Both the position numbers and the translations under genes were made by a program. Of a DNA stretch of 13,259 bases, positions 6,950-13,259 are shown in pieces; positions within the stretch are counted from its first letter, which is position 1; every line of letters begins with the position of its first letter. Below the pieces are notes generated by a model, which was not told the origin of the DNA, did no database searches, and saw only the letters and a program-made list of their open reading frames with translations. Where the stretch lies: the NCBI GenBank assembly GCA_002493835.1, contig DLAA01000049.1, positions 1 through 13,259 of the forward strand, given 5' to 3'. Source of the stretch: Lachnospiraceae bacterium UBA7060 (GTDB taxonomy: Bacteria; Bacillota; Clostridia; Lachnospirales; Lachnospiraceae).

Positions 6950-6983
6950 GAACCTCAGCCTTGCAAAATCCAGTCTGAGGTTC
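6950..6983 (-). terminator. Rho-independent terminator after the cytidylyltransferase-dehydrogenase gene
   Basis: GAACCTCAG (6950-6958) and CTGAGGTTC (6975-6983) form a perfect 9-bp stem with a 16-nt loop. On the minus strand the stem is followed by TTTGTGTTTG, a fair U-rich tail. It begins 17 bp past the stop codon of the gene ending at 7000. Confidence 0.75.
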
Positions 6984-6999
6984 CCATTTTGTACATCAA

Positions 7000-8337
7000 T
7001 TACAGCCTGCCTTCTTCCTCCAAAAACAGCCCCATGATCCCTGCCATCGTTGCTGATTCACCGCGTGTCAGCTTAAACTCACTGCTACTGTTTCCGTTTA
7101 TCATGGACAGGAAATCACTAATCTCATATCGAAGGCCATCGCCAAGAAAAATCTCGGAATATTTTTCCACTCTGCCAGCATCCTCATAATGTACTTCAAA
7201 GTAGGACGTCTTCCACCATGGCGCCTCCGCAACAATATAACCTTTTGTCCCGGCAACCAACAATCTGCCCTCTGATTTTACCCCGAGTCCGCAAGTCGCC
7301 ACGGCGATTCCTGTCGGAAACCTAAAACATGCTCTGGTAAAAATATCTAATCCCTTTTCGTCATGTATCGTATCAAAGCGAACCTCATCGAACTCTTTTC
7401 CAAAGATTTTTAAGATCGGAAGCATAACGTAGCTTCCCAGCTCCGTAAAACTGCCGCCATATACGGTATCTGTCAATTCCCTGTTTGCTGCATTTTCTAA
7501 TTTTGTAAAGCAAGCCTCTACATTCCTGATACTGCCAATGGTTCCGCTGCACGCTATACCTAACAGCTTGTGAAACCCCGGACAATATGCCGTCTTAATT
7601 CCCTCAAATAAAATCAAACCTTTTTCTTTCGCATACGCGAACAATTCTTCCGCCTGTCCACGCTGCAAGACCATCGGCTTCTCACAAAGCACATGCTTTC
7701 CGTGTGCCAGTGCGTCACGGATATAATCGTAGTGGGTTTCATGAGGCGAGGCAACATAAACCGTATCTATCTCATCATAAAATTTTTCCAGTGTGGTATA
7801 GGCATTAATCTCCCAGCGCTCGGCAAATCTTTCCGCACTCTCTGTATGAGGATTATAGACTCCCTGTGTGCTGACACCGCTGACAAGCCTCGCTTCCGGA
7901 ATAAATCGCGCGGCGATTCTGCCTGTCCCGATGATACCGATACGCTGAATCGGACTGTTCTGCGCTCTCAACATAGTACTGGAAATGTTTTTGGTGCGCT
8001 CTAAATATACTACTTTACAGAAGTCTTTCAGATAGTCAAATTCTCCGATCCAGTCCGAGCCAATCGCAAAAATATCAATATGAAATTTCCGGATGTCATT
8101 TACTTTCTGACCTTGACTCTCTTCAATAATAATTTCATCCGCAAAACCTGTTTTTCGAATATTCTCAATCCGCGTCACAAGCGAATCGACTACGTTTAGT
8201 TTTCCTCTTGTCTTGTCATAGGCCTCCGTTGTCACACCAACGATCAGGTAATCCCCCAACCCTTTCGCCCTTTGCAGCAGACGGTAATGCCCTTCATGAA
8301 AAAGATCAAACGTCCCATATGTTATTACTTTTGTCAT
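7000..8337 (-). CDS. Fusion of TagD-type cytidylyltransferase and Gfo/Idh/MocA-family dehydrogenase
   Basis: This 445-residue protein has two complete domains. Residues 1-125 are a glycerol-3-phosphate cytidylyltransferase-like (TagD) domain: TYGTFDLFHEGH (6-17) contains the HxGH nucleotide-binding motif, and RTKNISST (114-121) matches the RTxGIST motif of this family. Residues 132-445 are an NAD(P)-dependent oxidoreductase of the Gfo/Idh/MocA type, with GIIGTGRIAARF (134-145) as the dinucleotide loop and the family CEKP at 218-221. It starts 9 bp after the 851-residue transferase gene with a good AGGAAG site, so the two are co-transcribed. The likely job is to oxidise or reduce a polyol or sugar phosphate and couple it to CTP, giving a CDP-polyol for the neighbouring transferase. 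This resembles the two-activity layout of Bcs1 or TarI-TarJ but uses unrelated dehydrogenase and cytidylyltransferase folds. Domain calls are strong; substrate and reaction direction are unknown. Confidence 0.9.
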   Translation of the reverse strand: MTKVITYGTFDLFHEGHYRLLQRAKGLGDYLIVGVTTEAYDKTRGKLNVVDSLVTRIENIRKTGFADEIIIEESQGQKVNDIRKFHIDIFAIGSDWIGEFDYLKDFCKVVYLERTKNISSTMLRAQNSPIQRIGIIGTGRIAARFIPEARLVSGVSTQGVYNPHTESAERFAERWEINAYTTLEKFYDEIDTVYVASPHETHYDYIRDALAHGKHVLCEKPMVLQRGQAEELFAYAKEKGLILFEGIKTAYCPGFHKLLGIACSGTIGSIRNVEACFTKLENAANRELTDTVYGGSFTELGSYVMLPILKIFGKEFDEVRFDTIHDEKGLDIFTRACFRFPTGIAVATCGLGVKSEGRLLVAGTKGYIVAEAPWWKTSYFEVHYEDAGRVEKYSEIFLGDGLRYEISDFLSMINGNSSSEFKLTRGESATMAGIMGLFLEEEGRL

Positions 8338-8346
8338 GCTTCTTCC

Positions 8347-10902
8347 TCATTTTTCTCCGACTATTTTTCCCTTTATGAACTCATAAATATTCTTACCGCA
8401 TGTCCCATCCGTGTTCACATTAATTTTAGCAAATGCCCTTAACTGCCGTTCCCTGTCAAACGGATTCCCTGTTATATTGCCATCTAAAAGGTCTTTTAAT
8501 GAATTGAACGCATTTTCGCATAAACAATACTGTAGTGTCTCCGATTCTTCTGCAAAGCCCGGCTCATGCGCCAACAAATCGTCGTAATCAAACTCTATTT
8601 CCACTTCTTTATATTCTTTTGTAAAGACATTGATATCATATAACTTACGTTCAGGCTCATACCAAAATCTACAATCGGCCTTACCCACCTGCTCACGCGA
8701 AATAATAAATCCACTAATACTTCCTGTTAAAAAATATTCATTCTTCACACAATTTTCAAGCCCTATAGGCAATTTCCACTCTTCCATTGTCCCTGTCTCT
8801 TCATCAAAAGACAAATACATATTTCCCCGCCTTGGTGCAATAATCGCTCTCTTCTGGTTCTTATCTTTAAAAAATACAATATTTTCAAACAGATGTTCTT
8901 CGCACTCATTTTCGAAAGGCCATTTTTTAACACTATACTCCCTCACTTCACCTGTTTTTGGGTTCCAACGTGTTATAACTATACCTTTTACAGGCAACAG
9001 CCACAATTCCTCCCCTTCACTACGCCGTGTAAAGCTCTGTATCCCCAAATTGCTTTCTGAATTGACTCTGCAGATTCTTTTCGCTAATGTATCGACATTC
9101 ATACAAAGAATCTGGCTATCCTCAGGAGATGCAAAAAATATCTCGTTATCGTATAAAGCGGTGCCTCCTACTTGCCATTCATTATTTATCATCCGCACAT
9201 AAAACTGCTGAACTTCATCAATGTAATCAATTTTTCCAGTATGCAAATGATAACGAATCACAAACGGATACTGCTTGGGAATCAAAAACAAATATCTATG
9301 ACCTTTATCACATAAGTGTCTTGAAAAACTAGTACCATGTACAACAAATTTCCGAAATTCTACCTTTCTAATTTTCATATTCTCAATAATCAACATATTC
9401 TGCGCAATACACGGAATCACATAAAGTTTGCCATTAATCTCTAATGCTTTATTATAATATTTCACACCAGAATATTCCATTTCCAGGTCCATATAGAATT
9501 TGTAATGATAATTATACTTCTCGGAAAACCACAATTGATTATTATTTGTAACCTGATACCTTAAATCCCCTAAATAATAATCCGTCTGTAACTTAAGCCG
9601 CTCTCCGCGCCAGTCCTCTTTGTTCGGAAGAGTATGGAGATTATTATTGAATATAAACATTGGTTTTCCTGCCACACCGAAAAGTGATGTAACGCTCGTT
9701 CCAGAATCCCCTATATAAACATCTGAAAGTGCTATCGTATTTTCAATATTAGGTGTCTCGTCATAAATTCCTATATTCTCCTCAATAAACAATGTCTTTA
9801 ACGCCTCATAAATCAGTTTATATTCTTGCCTCATCGAATCAAAGGTAGATTCTAATAATGGATGCGGTCGCCAAATAAGACAGGCATCCTCTCTTCCCTG
9901 AAAAATATCAAAAACATATTTCATTTTCTTAAGAAATGCTTCTGTATTTCCCAGCATTCCGTTAATACTGGTATTATAAAAATACACTTTACGGCCCTGC
10001 ATTCTATTCTGCCACTCTGCCGAGGCTTCCGGCGGATTCTGGCACTTATGAATCACACTGTCAAATTTCGGAGACCCTAAGACAAGAAATTTTTCATTTG
10101 GAATATTTTTGTCAAAATACTCCCTGAATTTCTCCGCCTGAATCACTATATAATCCGCATAGAGATATGCCGGGCACAGACTCTGTCCCTCATTCATTCC
10201 GCCTGACGTTGCATAATAAGGGATATATATAAGGCAATCTGTAAATTTTTTCAAATTATCAGAATAAAAAAAAGGATGTACGCTTGTGACATGATTTGCA
10301 TAATCATAGGGGTTATGAATATATATCATATCCGGACGATGTACTGCAAAGTCAAATTCATCATATTTTGTAATTGGAACATAATCAGGATACATATCCG
10401 CCTCATAATGTACTCCACGAAAACTTCCATCCGGATTTTTATCAAAATAGGGAATCGGAATCACATAAGCATCACACTCAGGATCCGCATCTGCCGCCTG
10501 CCATATACTTTCCAGGCTATCCCACATACTAGCCTTATATGGCAAAAAAACCGCCTCATGATGTATCTTCACATCATACCGCAAACTATTAAAAATTTTA
10601 ATCAATTTCTGTCTTAAAGGTTTATATATTTTATTAGCAACAGCTATTTTACCATCTGTCAATTCCTTGTGAAACTCGTATATAAGCTCACAATATTCTT
10701 CCAATAATATAACAGTCGGACATCCCGTTTCCTCCGTCTTCTCTATCAACGTTCCAAGAGAAATAGCACCGTTCTGGCAATCCTCCAACAACATAATAGC
10801 AAAAGAAACCTTTCTTTGTTCTATATCTTTTCTAATTTGTTCATGTGCTTCTTCCATCTGTACAAGCAATTCCTCTGCCTGCTGTTTTTGGTGTTTTCTC
10901 AT
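8347..10902 (-). CDS. Large CDP-glycerol glycerophosphotransferase-like protein with a beta-propeller-like C-terminal half
   Basis: The product is 851 residues. An ATG at 10932 is in frame, but it lies inside the terminator hairpin. The ATG at 10902 follows GAGGAG and is preferred. Residues 1-35 look like a charged helix or coiled coil. Residues about 110-425 resemble the GT-B domain of CDP-glycerol glycerophosphotransferases, with IWRPHPLLES (343-352) providing the family RxHP and SDVYIGDSGTSVTSLFG (393-409) matching the D-x-S-S donor motif region. From about 480 to 760 there are repeated strand-turn-strand units: KLYVIP, YLFLIPK, EIFFASP, ELWLLP and RAIIAP, each followed by a polar loop, as in beta-propellers. 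There is no signal peptide or TM segment, so it is probably cytoplasmic or peripheral. It likely attaches a phosphopolyol made by the gene 9 bp downstream. The function of the propeller-like part is unknown; a sensor or acceptor-binding role is a guess. Confidence 0.82.
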   Translation of the reverse strand: MRKHQKQQAEELLVQMEEAHEQIRKDIEQRKVSFAIMLLEDCQNGAISLGTLIEKTEETGCPTVILLEEYCELIYEFHKELTDGKIAVANKIYKPLRQKLIKIFNSLRYDVKIHHEAVFLPYKASMWDSLESIWQAADADPECDAYVIPIPYFDKNPDGSFRGVHYEADMYPDYVPITKYDEFDFAVHRPDMIYIHNPYDYANHVTSVHPFFYSDNLKKFTDCLIYIPYYATSGGMNEGQSLCPAYLYADYIVIQAEKFREYFDKNIPNEKFLVLGSPKFDSVIHKCQNPPEASAEWQNRMQGRKVYFYNTSINGMLGNTEAFLKKMKYVFDIFQGREDACLIWRPHPLLESTFDSMRQEYKLIYEALKTLFIEENIGIYDETPNIENTIALSDVYIGDSGTSVTSLFGVAGKPMFIFNNNLHTLPNKEDWRGERLKLQTDYYLGDLRYQVTNNNQLWFSEKYNYHYKFYMDLEMEYSGVKYYNKALEINGKLYVIPCIAQNMLIIENMKIRKVEFRKFVVHGTSFSRHLCDKGHRYLFLIPKQYPFVIRYHLHTGKIDYIDEVQQFYVRMINNEWQVGGTALYDNEIFFASPEDSQILCMNVDTLAKRICRVNSESNLGIQSFTRRSEGEELWLLPVKGIVITRWNPKTGEVREYSVKKWPFENECEEHLFENIVFFKDKNQKRAIIAPRRGNMYLSFDEETGTMEEWKLPIGLENCVKNEYFLTGSISGFIISREQVGKADCRFWYEPERKLYDINVFTKEYKEVEIEFDYDDLLAHEPGFAEESETLQYCLCENAFNSLKDLLDGNITGNPFDRERQLRAFAKINVNTDGTCGKNIYEFIKGKIVGEK

Positions 10903-10927
10903 GAAATTATTTTCTCCTCGAAATAAG

Positions 10928-10965
10928 ACCATTAACTCCCCTGCATTTCAAGGGGAGCTAATGGT
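10928..10965 (-). terminator. Strong hairpin terminator after the secreted repeat protein
   Basis: Arms 10928-10941 and 10952-10965 pair over 14 bp, with one G-U on the minus-strand RNA, around a 10-nt loop. The downstream minus-strand sequence TCTTATTT is a short U-rich tail. It begins 16 bp after the stop of the gene ending at 10982. The arms are nearly symmetrical, but only the minus strand has a gene to terminate. Confidence 0.75.
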
Positions 10966-10973
10966 AAAGTCAA
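10945..10973 (-). promoter_or_regulatory. Weak candidate promoter overlapping the terminator
   Basis: On the minus strand TTGACT (10968-10973) and TGAAAT (10945-10950) are 17 bp apart. They would start RNA near 10938, about 36 nt before the 851-residue gene. The -35 box is good, the -10 box matches only four of six, and the boxes overlap the hairpin. There is no other space between the genes for a promoter, and readthrough is an alternative. Confidence 0.3.
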
Positions 10974-10981
10974 ATACTATA

Positions 10982-12406
10982 TTATCTAATTTTAACATCA
11001 ACTATTGCTGTTTTCGTCTCGCCCCCAGATGTTACATAAGTAACTGTTGCAGGTCTGGTTGCATCACTGGCATAGGAGGTTGTATAATATGTTATAAATT
11101 TGGATTGCAATGTTATAAGCCCATTACTGTCAGTTGCTGCCGCCCACAAGTTTCCATTAGCGTTATAACCATCATATACTTTTCCCTTATTATCCATCTC
11201 AATCTTAGTAATAGATCCCAAAGCATCATTTCCTGTACCGCTTGTATAACTAATAGTTCCAATACCAGAACCAGTCGTAAATACAGGGGATTTAATAATT
11301 TCTTGTTCTTTCAACCTAACATTAACTGTTGCCGTTTTTGTATCTCCACCTACTGTCTCATAAGTAACTGTTGCCTCTATCAAAGTGTCATCTGGATATG
11401 ATTTTAGATAGTATGACATATACTGCGACTGTAATGTGATTTTTCCATCTTCATCAATAGCTTTTTTCCATAAATTTCCATTAGCGTTATATCCATCATA
11501 CACTTTTCCCTTATTTTCCATCTCAACTTTCTGAATAGAAGCCAATGCAGTAGTCCCGGAACCCTTCCGATACTTAATCGTACCGATCTCATCCCCAGCC
11601 TTGAATGTAGGATTCGGATTCACAAACAAAGCGCCGGTGCCACTCTCTGCTGTTGCCCCGTCAGGTGCATTTTCATTGTCGTAAACAGCCGTGATTCTGA
11701 TACCTTTGGTCAGCTTCGTCCAGTCAGCCTTCGGATTCATGGAACCGCCAAAAGTAAACGCTGTGATTCCGGCGCCGTCTGCTGCAAGACCGGTCAATGT
11801 AAACGCATCTGCCACATTGTTGTCTGTCTTATTATCCAAATCAATAGATCCCGTGTAGACAGCCTTTTCAAGCAGGAAATCCACTTCATTCGTGCCTGCT
11901 ACCAAATTCTGTGCGCTGCTGGTTGCACCGGTCATGGTAACGTCCCCAAGATCCGCCGCTGCAGTGTCCTTATTTGCCGAATCCGGTGTCGAGCCAACCT
12001 TTACTTCTGAATCATTTGCCGGAACCATAGTCAGATTGATTACATAATCATTTGCTGCCGCAGTATTTACATCAGCCGGATCTTCGGTAAAGGTAATTTG
12101 ACCTTCATTTAAGTCTTCCACCTCAAAAGAAACCGTGATCACCTTGTCTTTGGAACTCTTGTTGATGATGCCATAATTCTTGGATACGATCTGGTCGTTA
12201 ACAGTTGATCCACCCTTCGTTACATCCAAGCCATTCGGGTTGAAAGCCACCACATATGTCGCCGGAACGATTACATTGGTAATATCATATGCATAAATCG
12301 GCGCGTCTACAGAAACCTCCGGTTCTGCCGCCATGCCTGTCATAGACATTCCCAATGCCATGGATGCGCTTAATGTAAGCGCTAACACTTTTTTCATTTT
12401 TTTCAT
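10982..12406 (-). CDS. Secreted beta-rich surface protein with two C-terminal repeats
   Basis: The product is 474 residues with a clear Sec signal peptide: basic MKKMKK, a hydrophobic core to about 23, and a likely cut after GMAA near 26-27. Residues 28-130 form a domain beginning with VSVDAPIYAYDITNVIVP. Residues about 170-262 form a second domain whose AFTFGGSMNPKADWTKL motif recurs in the cut gene at 13061-13259. Residues 266-366 and 374-474 are tandem repeats with a 108-residue period, sharing NKGKVYDGYNANGNLW and ending in TKTA-V-V-(R/K). No LPXTG, TM anchor, choline-binding or S-layer domain is seen, so it is free or held by partners. ATG 12406 has AAGGAGG 8 nt upstream. It lies 35 bp after the one-TM gene and probably shares its transcript. 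I do not recognise a characterised family; a surface fibre or adhesin-like role is only a guess. Confidence 0.85.
   Translation of the reverse strand: MKKMKKVLALTLSASMALGMSMTGMAAEPEVSVDAPIYAYDITNVIVPATYVVAFNPNGLDVTKGGSTVNDQIVSKNYGIINKSSKDKVITVSFEVEDLNEGQITFTEDPADVNTAAANDYVINLTMVPANDSEVKVGSTPDSANKDTAAADLGDVTMTGATSSAQNLVAGTNEVDFLLEKAVYTGSIDLDNKTDNNVADAFTLTGLAADGAGITAFTFGGSMNPKADWTKLTKGIRITAVYDNENAPDGATAESGTGALFVNPNPTFKAGDEIGTIKYRKGSGTTALASIQKVEMENKGKVYDGYNANGNLWKKAIDEDGKITLQSQYMSYYLKSYPDDTLIEATVTYETVGGDTKTATVNVRLKEQEIIKSPVFTTGSGIGTISYTSGTGNDALGSITKIEMDNKGKVYDGYNANGNLWAAATDSNGLITLQSKFITYYTTSYASDATRPATVTYVTSGGETKTAIVDVKIR
10985..11611 (-). repeat. Two tandem coding repeats with 324-bp period
   Basis: Unit 1 is 11309-11611 (residues 266-366) and unit 2 is 10985-11287 (residues 374-474). 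DNA identity is high around the shared KVYDGYNANGNLW codons (near 11141-11215 and 11465-11539) and lower towards the unit ends. This fits an old duplication with selection on the core. Confidence 0.8.
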
Positions 12407-12441
12407 TTTTCCTGCCTCCTTGCGTAGAAAATTTACTTCCC

Positions 12442-12999
12442 TTACTTAGTTACCGAAATTGTTACTTTAAAGCCTACACTGCTCACCTCCTCTTCATTTT
12501 CATCCACCATCGTATACATAACTACTGCATCATATTCTCCGGCCGGCAGTTCTTTATCCAGCTTAAAGTTTTTGATCTCTGTCCCTACCGGAAGCAATGG
12601 TGATGAATACAACAGCTCATTTGTAGTTTCTTCATACACATCAAAGTACACTGTATATAAGTTGTTTTCTACATTAGCTACATAGGCATTTGGCGAAGCT
12701 GATTTTCCGTCGTCAAATGTCCATGCTGTTGTCATTTTACATTCAAACATGCCTGCGCTGACTTTTTCATCCATCTCATCCATAATCGTGTCCATATTTT
12801 CTTCATCCACAATCCCTCTGTTCAGGACACTTGTGTTGGGCGTATTCTCTGATTCCTGCACCGGCGCCGGCTCTTCTTTTTGTCTGGTCAGCAGCAGGAC
12901 GATACAGACAACTAATGCCGCTGCTATGATAACCAGCAAAGCGATGATAATCGTCATATTTTTATTTTTCTTTTCGTCATTTCCGTTTTGGTTAGACAT
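12442..12999 (-). CDS. Single-pass membrane protein with extracellular beta-rich domain
   Basis: This 185-residue protein has a polar, lysine-rich N-terminus (1-14) and one hydrophobic segment at about 15-38 ending in TRQK. A Pro/Glu-rich linker follows (about 42-55), then an extracellular domain from about 60 to 185. The positive charges on both sides leave topology slightly open, but N-in with the domain outside is most likely. The domain has alternating strands such as YTVYFDVYEE, LLPVGTEIKNFKLDKELPAG, YDAVVMYTMVDE and VGFKVTISVTK, suggesting a beta-sandwich. Similar LPVG-x-LD-x-L-x-AG-x-Y domains occur in many Lachnospiraceae membrane proteins of unknown role. AGGAGG-type GGGAGGAG lies 9 nt before ATG 12999. 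It sits between two secreted proteins that share a domain, so it may anchor or help export them; that is inference. Confidence 0.82.
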   Translation of the reverse strand: MSNQNGNDEKKNKNMTIIIALLVIIAAALVVCIVLLLTRQKEEPAPVQESENTPNTSVLNRGIVDEENMDTIMDEMDEKVSAGMFECKMTTAWTFDDGKSASPNAYVANVENNLYTVYFDVYEETTNELLYSSPLLPVGTEIKNFKLDKELPAGEYDAVVMYTMVDENEEEVSSVGFKVTISVTK

Positions 13000-13060
13000 A
13001 ACCTGATACTCCTCCCTATATGGCGGTCTGCCGCTTATGGCAAATTTTCATACCACCGCT

Positions 13061-13259
13061 TCAAGTTTCATCCATGATACCTTTCCCCTCAGTCATCGCT
13101 CCCGTTCCCTCGATGATTTCTTCGTCTCCGTCCGCGGTCCGGTAGGTATAGACCACCGACAGCTTAATGCCGCCGGATAGTTTTTCCCATTCCGCGTTAG
13201 GATTCATGACGCCGTTAAAGGTATAGGCCGTCACACTCTTTCCATCGGGATCCAATTCC
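13061..13259 (-). CDS. C-terminal end of a surface protein related to the 474-residue protein (partial, runs off the window)
   Basis: The frame is open to the right edge and ends in TGA at 13061-13063, so only about the last 65 residues are visible and the true start is outside. TAYTFNGVMNPNAEWEKLSGGIKLSVVY matches AFTFGGSMNPKADWTKLTKGIRITAVY of the 474-residue protein, and both follow with an EGTGA/ESGTGA segment. This copy stops soon after (MTEGKGIMDET) and lacks the two repeats. The gap to the next gene is 61 bp with no clear terminator, so the genes probably form one operon. Confidence 0.75.
   Translation of the reverse strand, partial: ELDPDGKSVTAYTFNGVMNPNAEWEKLSGGIKLSVVYTYRTADGDEEIIEGTGAMTEGKGIMDET

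Noticed and set aside
8630..9202. Plus-strand open frame of 190 codons
   Set aside because: It lies antisense inside the 851-residue gene, has no ribosome site, and its protein is a low-complexity Ser/Leu/Ile mix with no domain.
10903..10932. Ten-residue N-terminal extension of the 851-residue protein
   Set aside because: The upstream ATG lies in the terminator hairpin without a ribosome site; GAGGAG is placed for the ATG at 10902.
10982..11000. Sortase or S-layer anchor at the end of the 474-residue protein
   Set aside because: The C-terminus ends VDVKIR directly after the second repeat, with no LPXTG, hydrophobic tail or SLH motif.
11309..11611. CRISPR-like or intergenic repeat
   Set aside because: The repeats are two long coding units with synonymous differences, not short regularly spaced repeats.

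Overview
The window looks like chromosome of a low-to-moderate GC Gram-positive anaerobe of the Clostridia, most likely a gut Lachnospiraceae. This rests on strong AGGAGG-type ribosome sites, the codon use, TagF/TagD-type wall-polymer enzymes and families I associate with that group. All genes I can support lie on the minus strand, so transcription runs from high to low coordinates. I see no tRNA, rRNA, CRISPR array, transposase or phage gene.

Right part (10982-13259, read right to left): a secreted-protein block. It holds the 3' end of a surface protein cut by the window edge, a one-TM protein with an extracellular beta-rich domain, and a 474-residue secreted protein. The secreted protein carries two 108-residue-period repeats at its C-terminus and shares a domain with the cut gene. 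A strong hairpin at 10928-10965 closes the block.

Middle (7000-10902): two closely spaced genes. One is an 851-residue protein with a CDP-glycerol glycerophosphotransferase-like GT-B domain and a long, probably beta-propeller-like C-terminal half. The other is a 445-residue fusion of a TagD-type cytidylyltransferase and a Gfo/Idh/MocA dehydrogenase. The pair looks like an activation-plus-transfer unit for a wall or surface polymer, and it ends in a terminator at 6950-6983. A short two-gene module follows (6266-6821). It encodes a 63-residue antitoxin-like protein and an overlapping GNAT-like protein that appears to have lost its catalytic core by an in-frame internal deletion.

Left part (427-5928): a tight five-gene operon with its own candidate promoter. 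It encodes a class II ketose-bisphosphate-type aldolase, an FGGY carbohydrate kinase, an iron-type alcohol dehydrogenase, a LicC-like nucleotidyltransferase and a TagF-like polyol-phosphate transferase. Four of the junctions overlap or leave 16 bp or less. In order, these activities could make, phosphorylate, reduce, CDP-activate and transfer a polyol phosphate. I therefore propose a dedicated pathway for a non-standard teichoic-acid-like or capsule substituent. A sixth ORF at 10-324 looks like the N-terminal, Rossmann-like part of a polysaccharide acetyltransferase cut short by a stop codon.

The most interesting point is that two separately built 'dehydrogenase + cytidylyltransferase + CDP-polyol transferase' sets sit side by side. 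Neither uses the standard TarI/TarJ pair. The substrates are inference and cannot be read from sequence alone.
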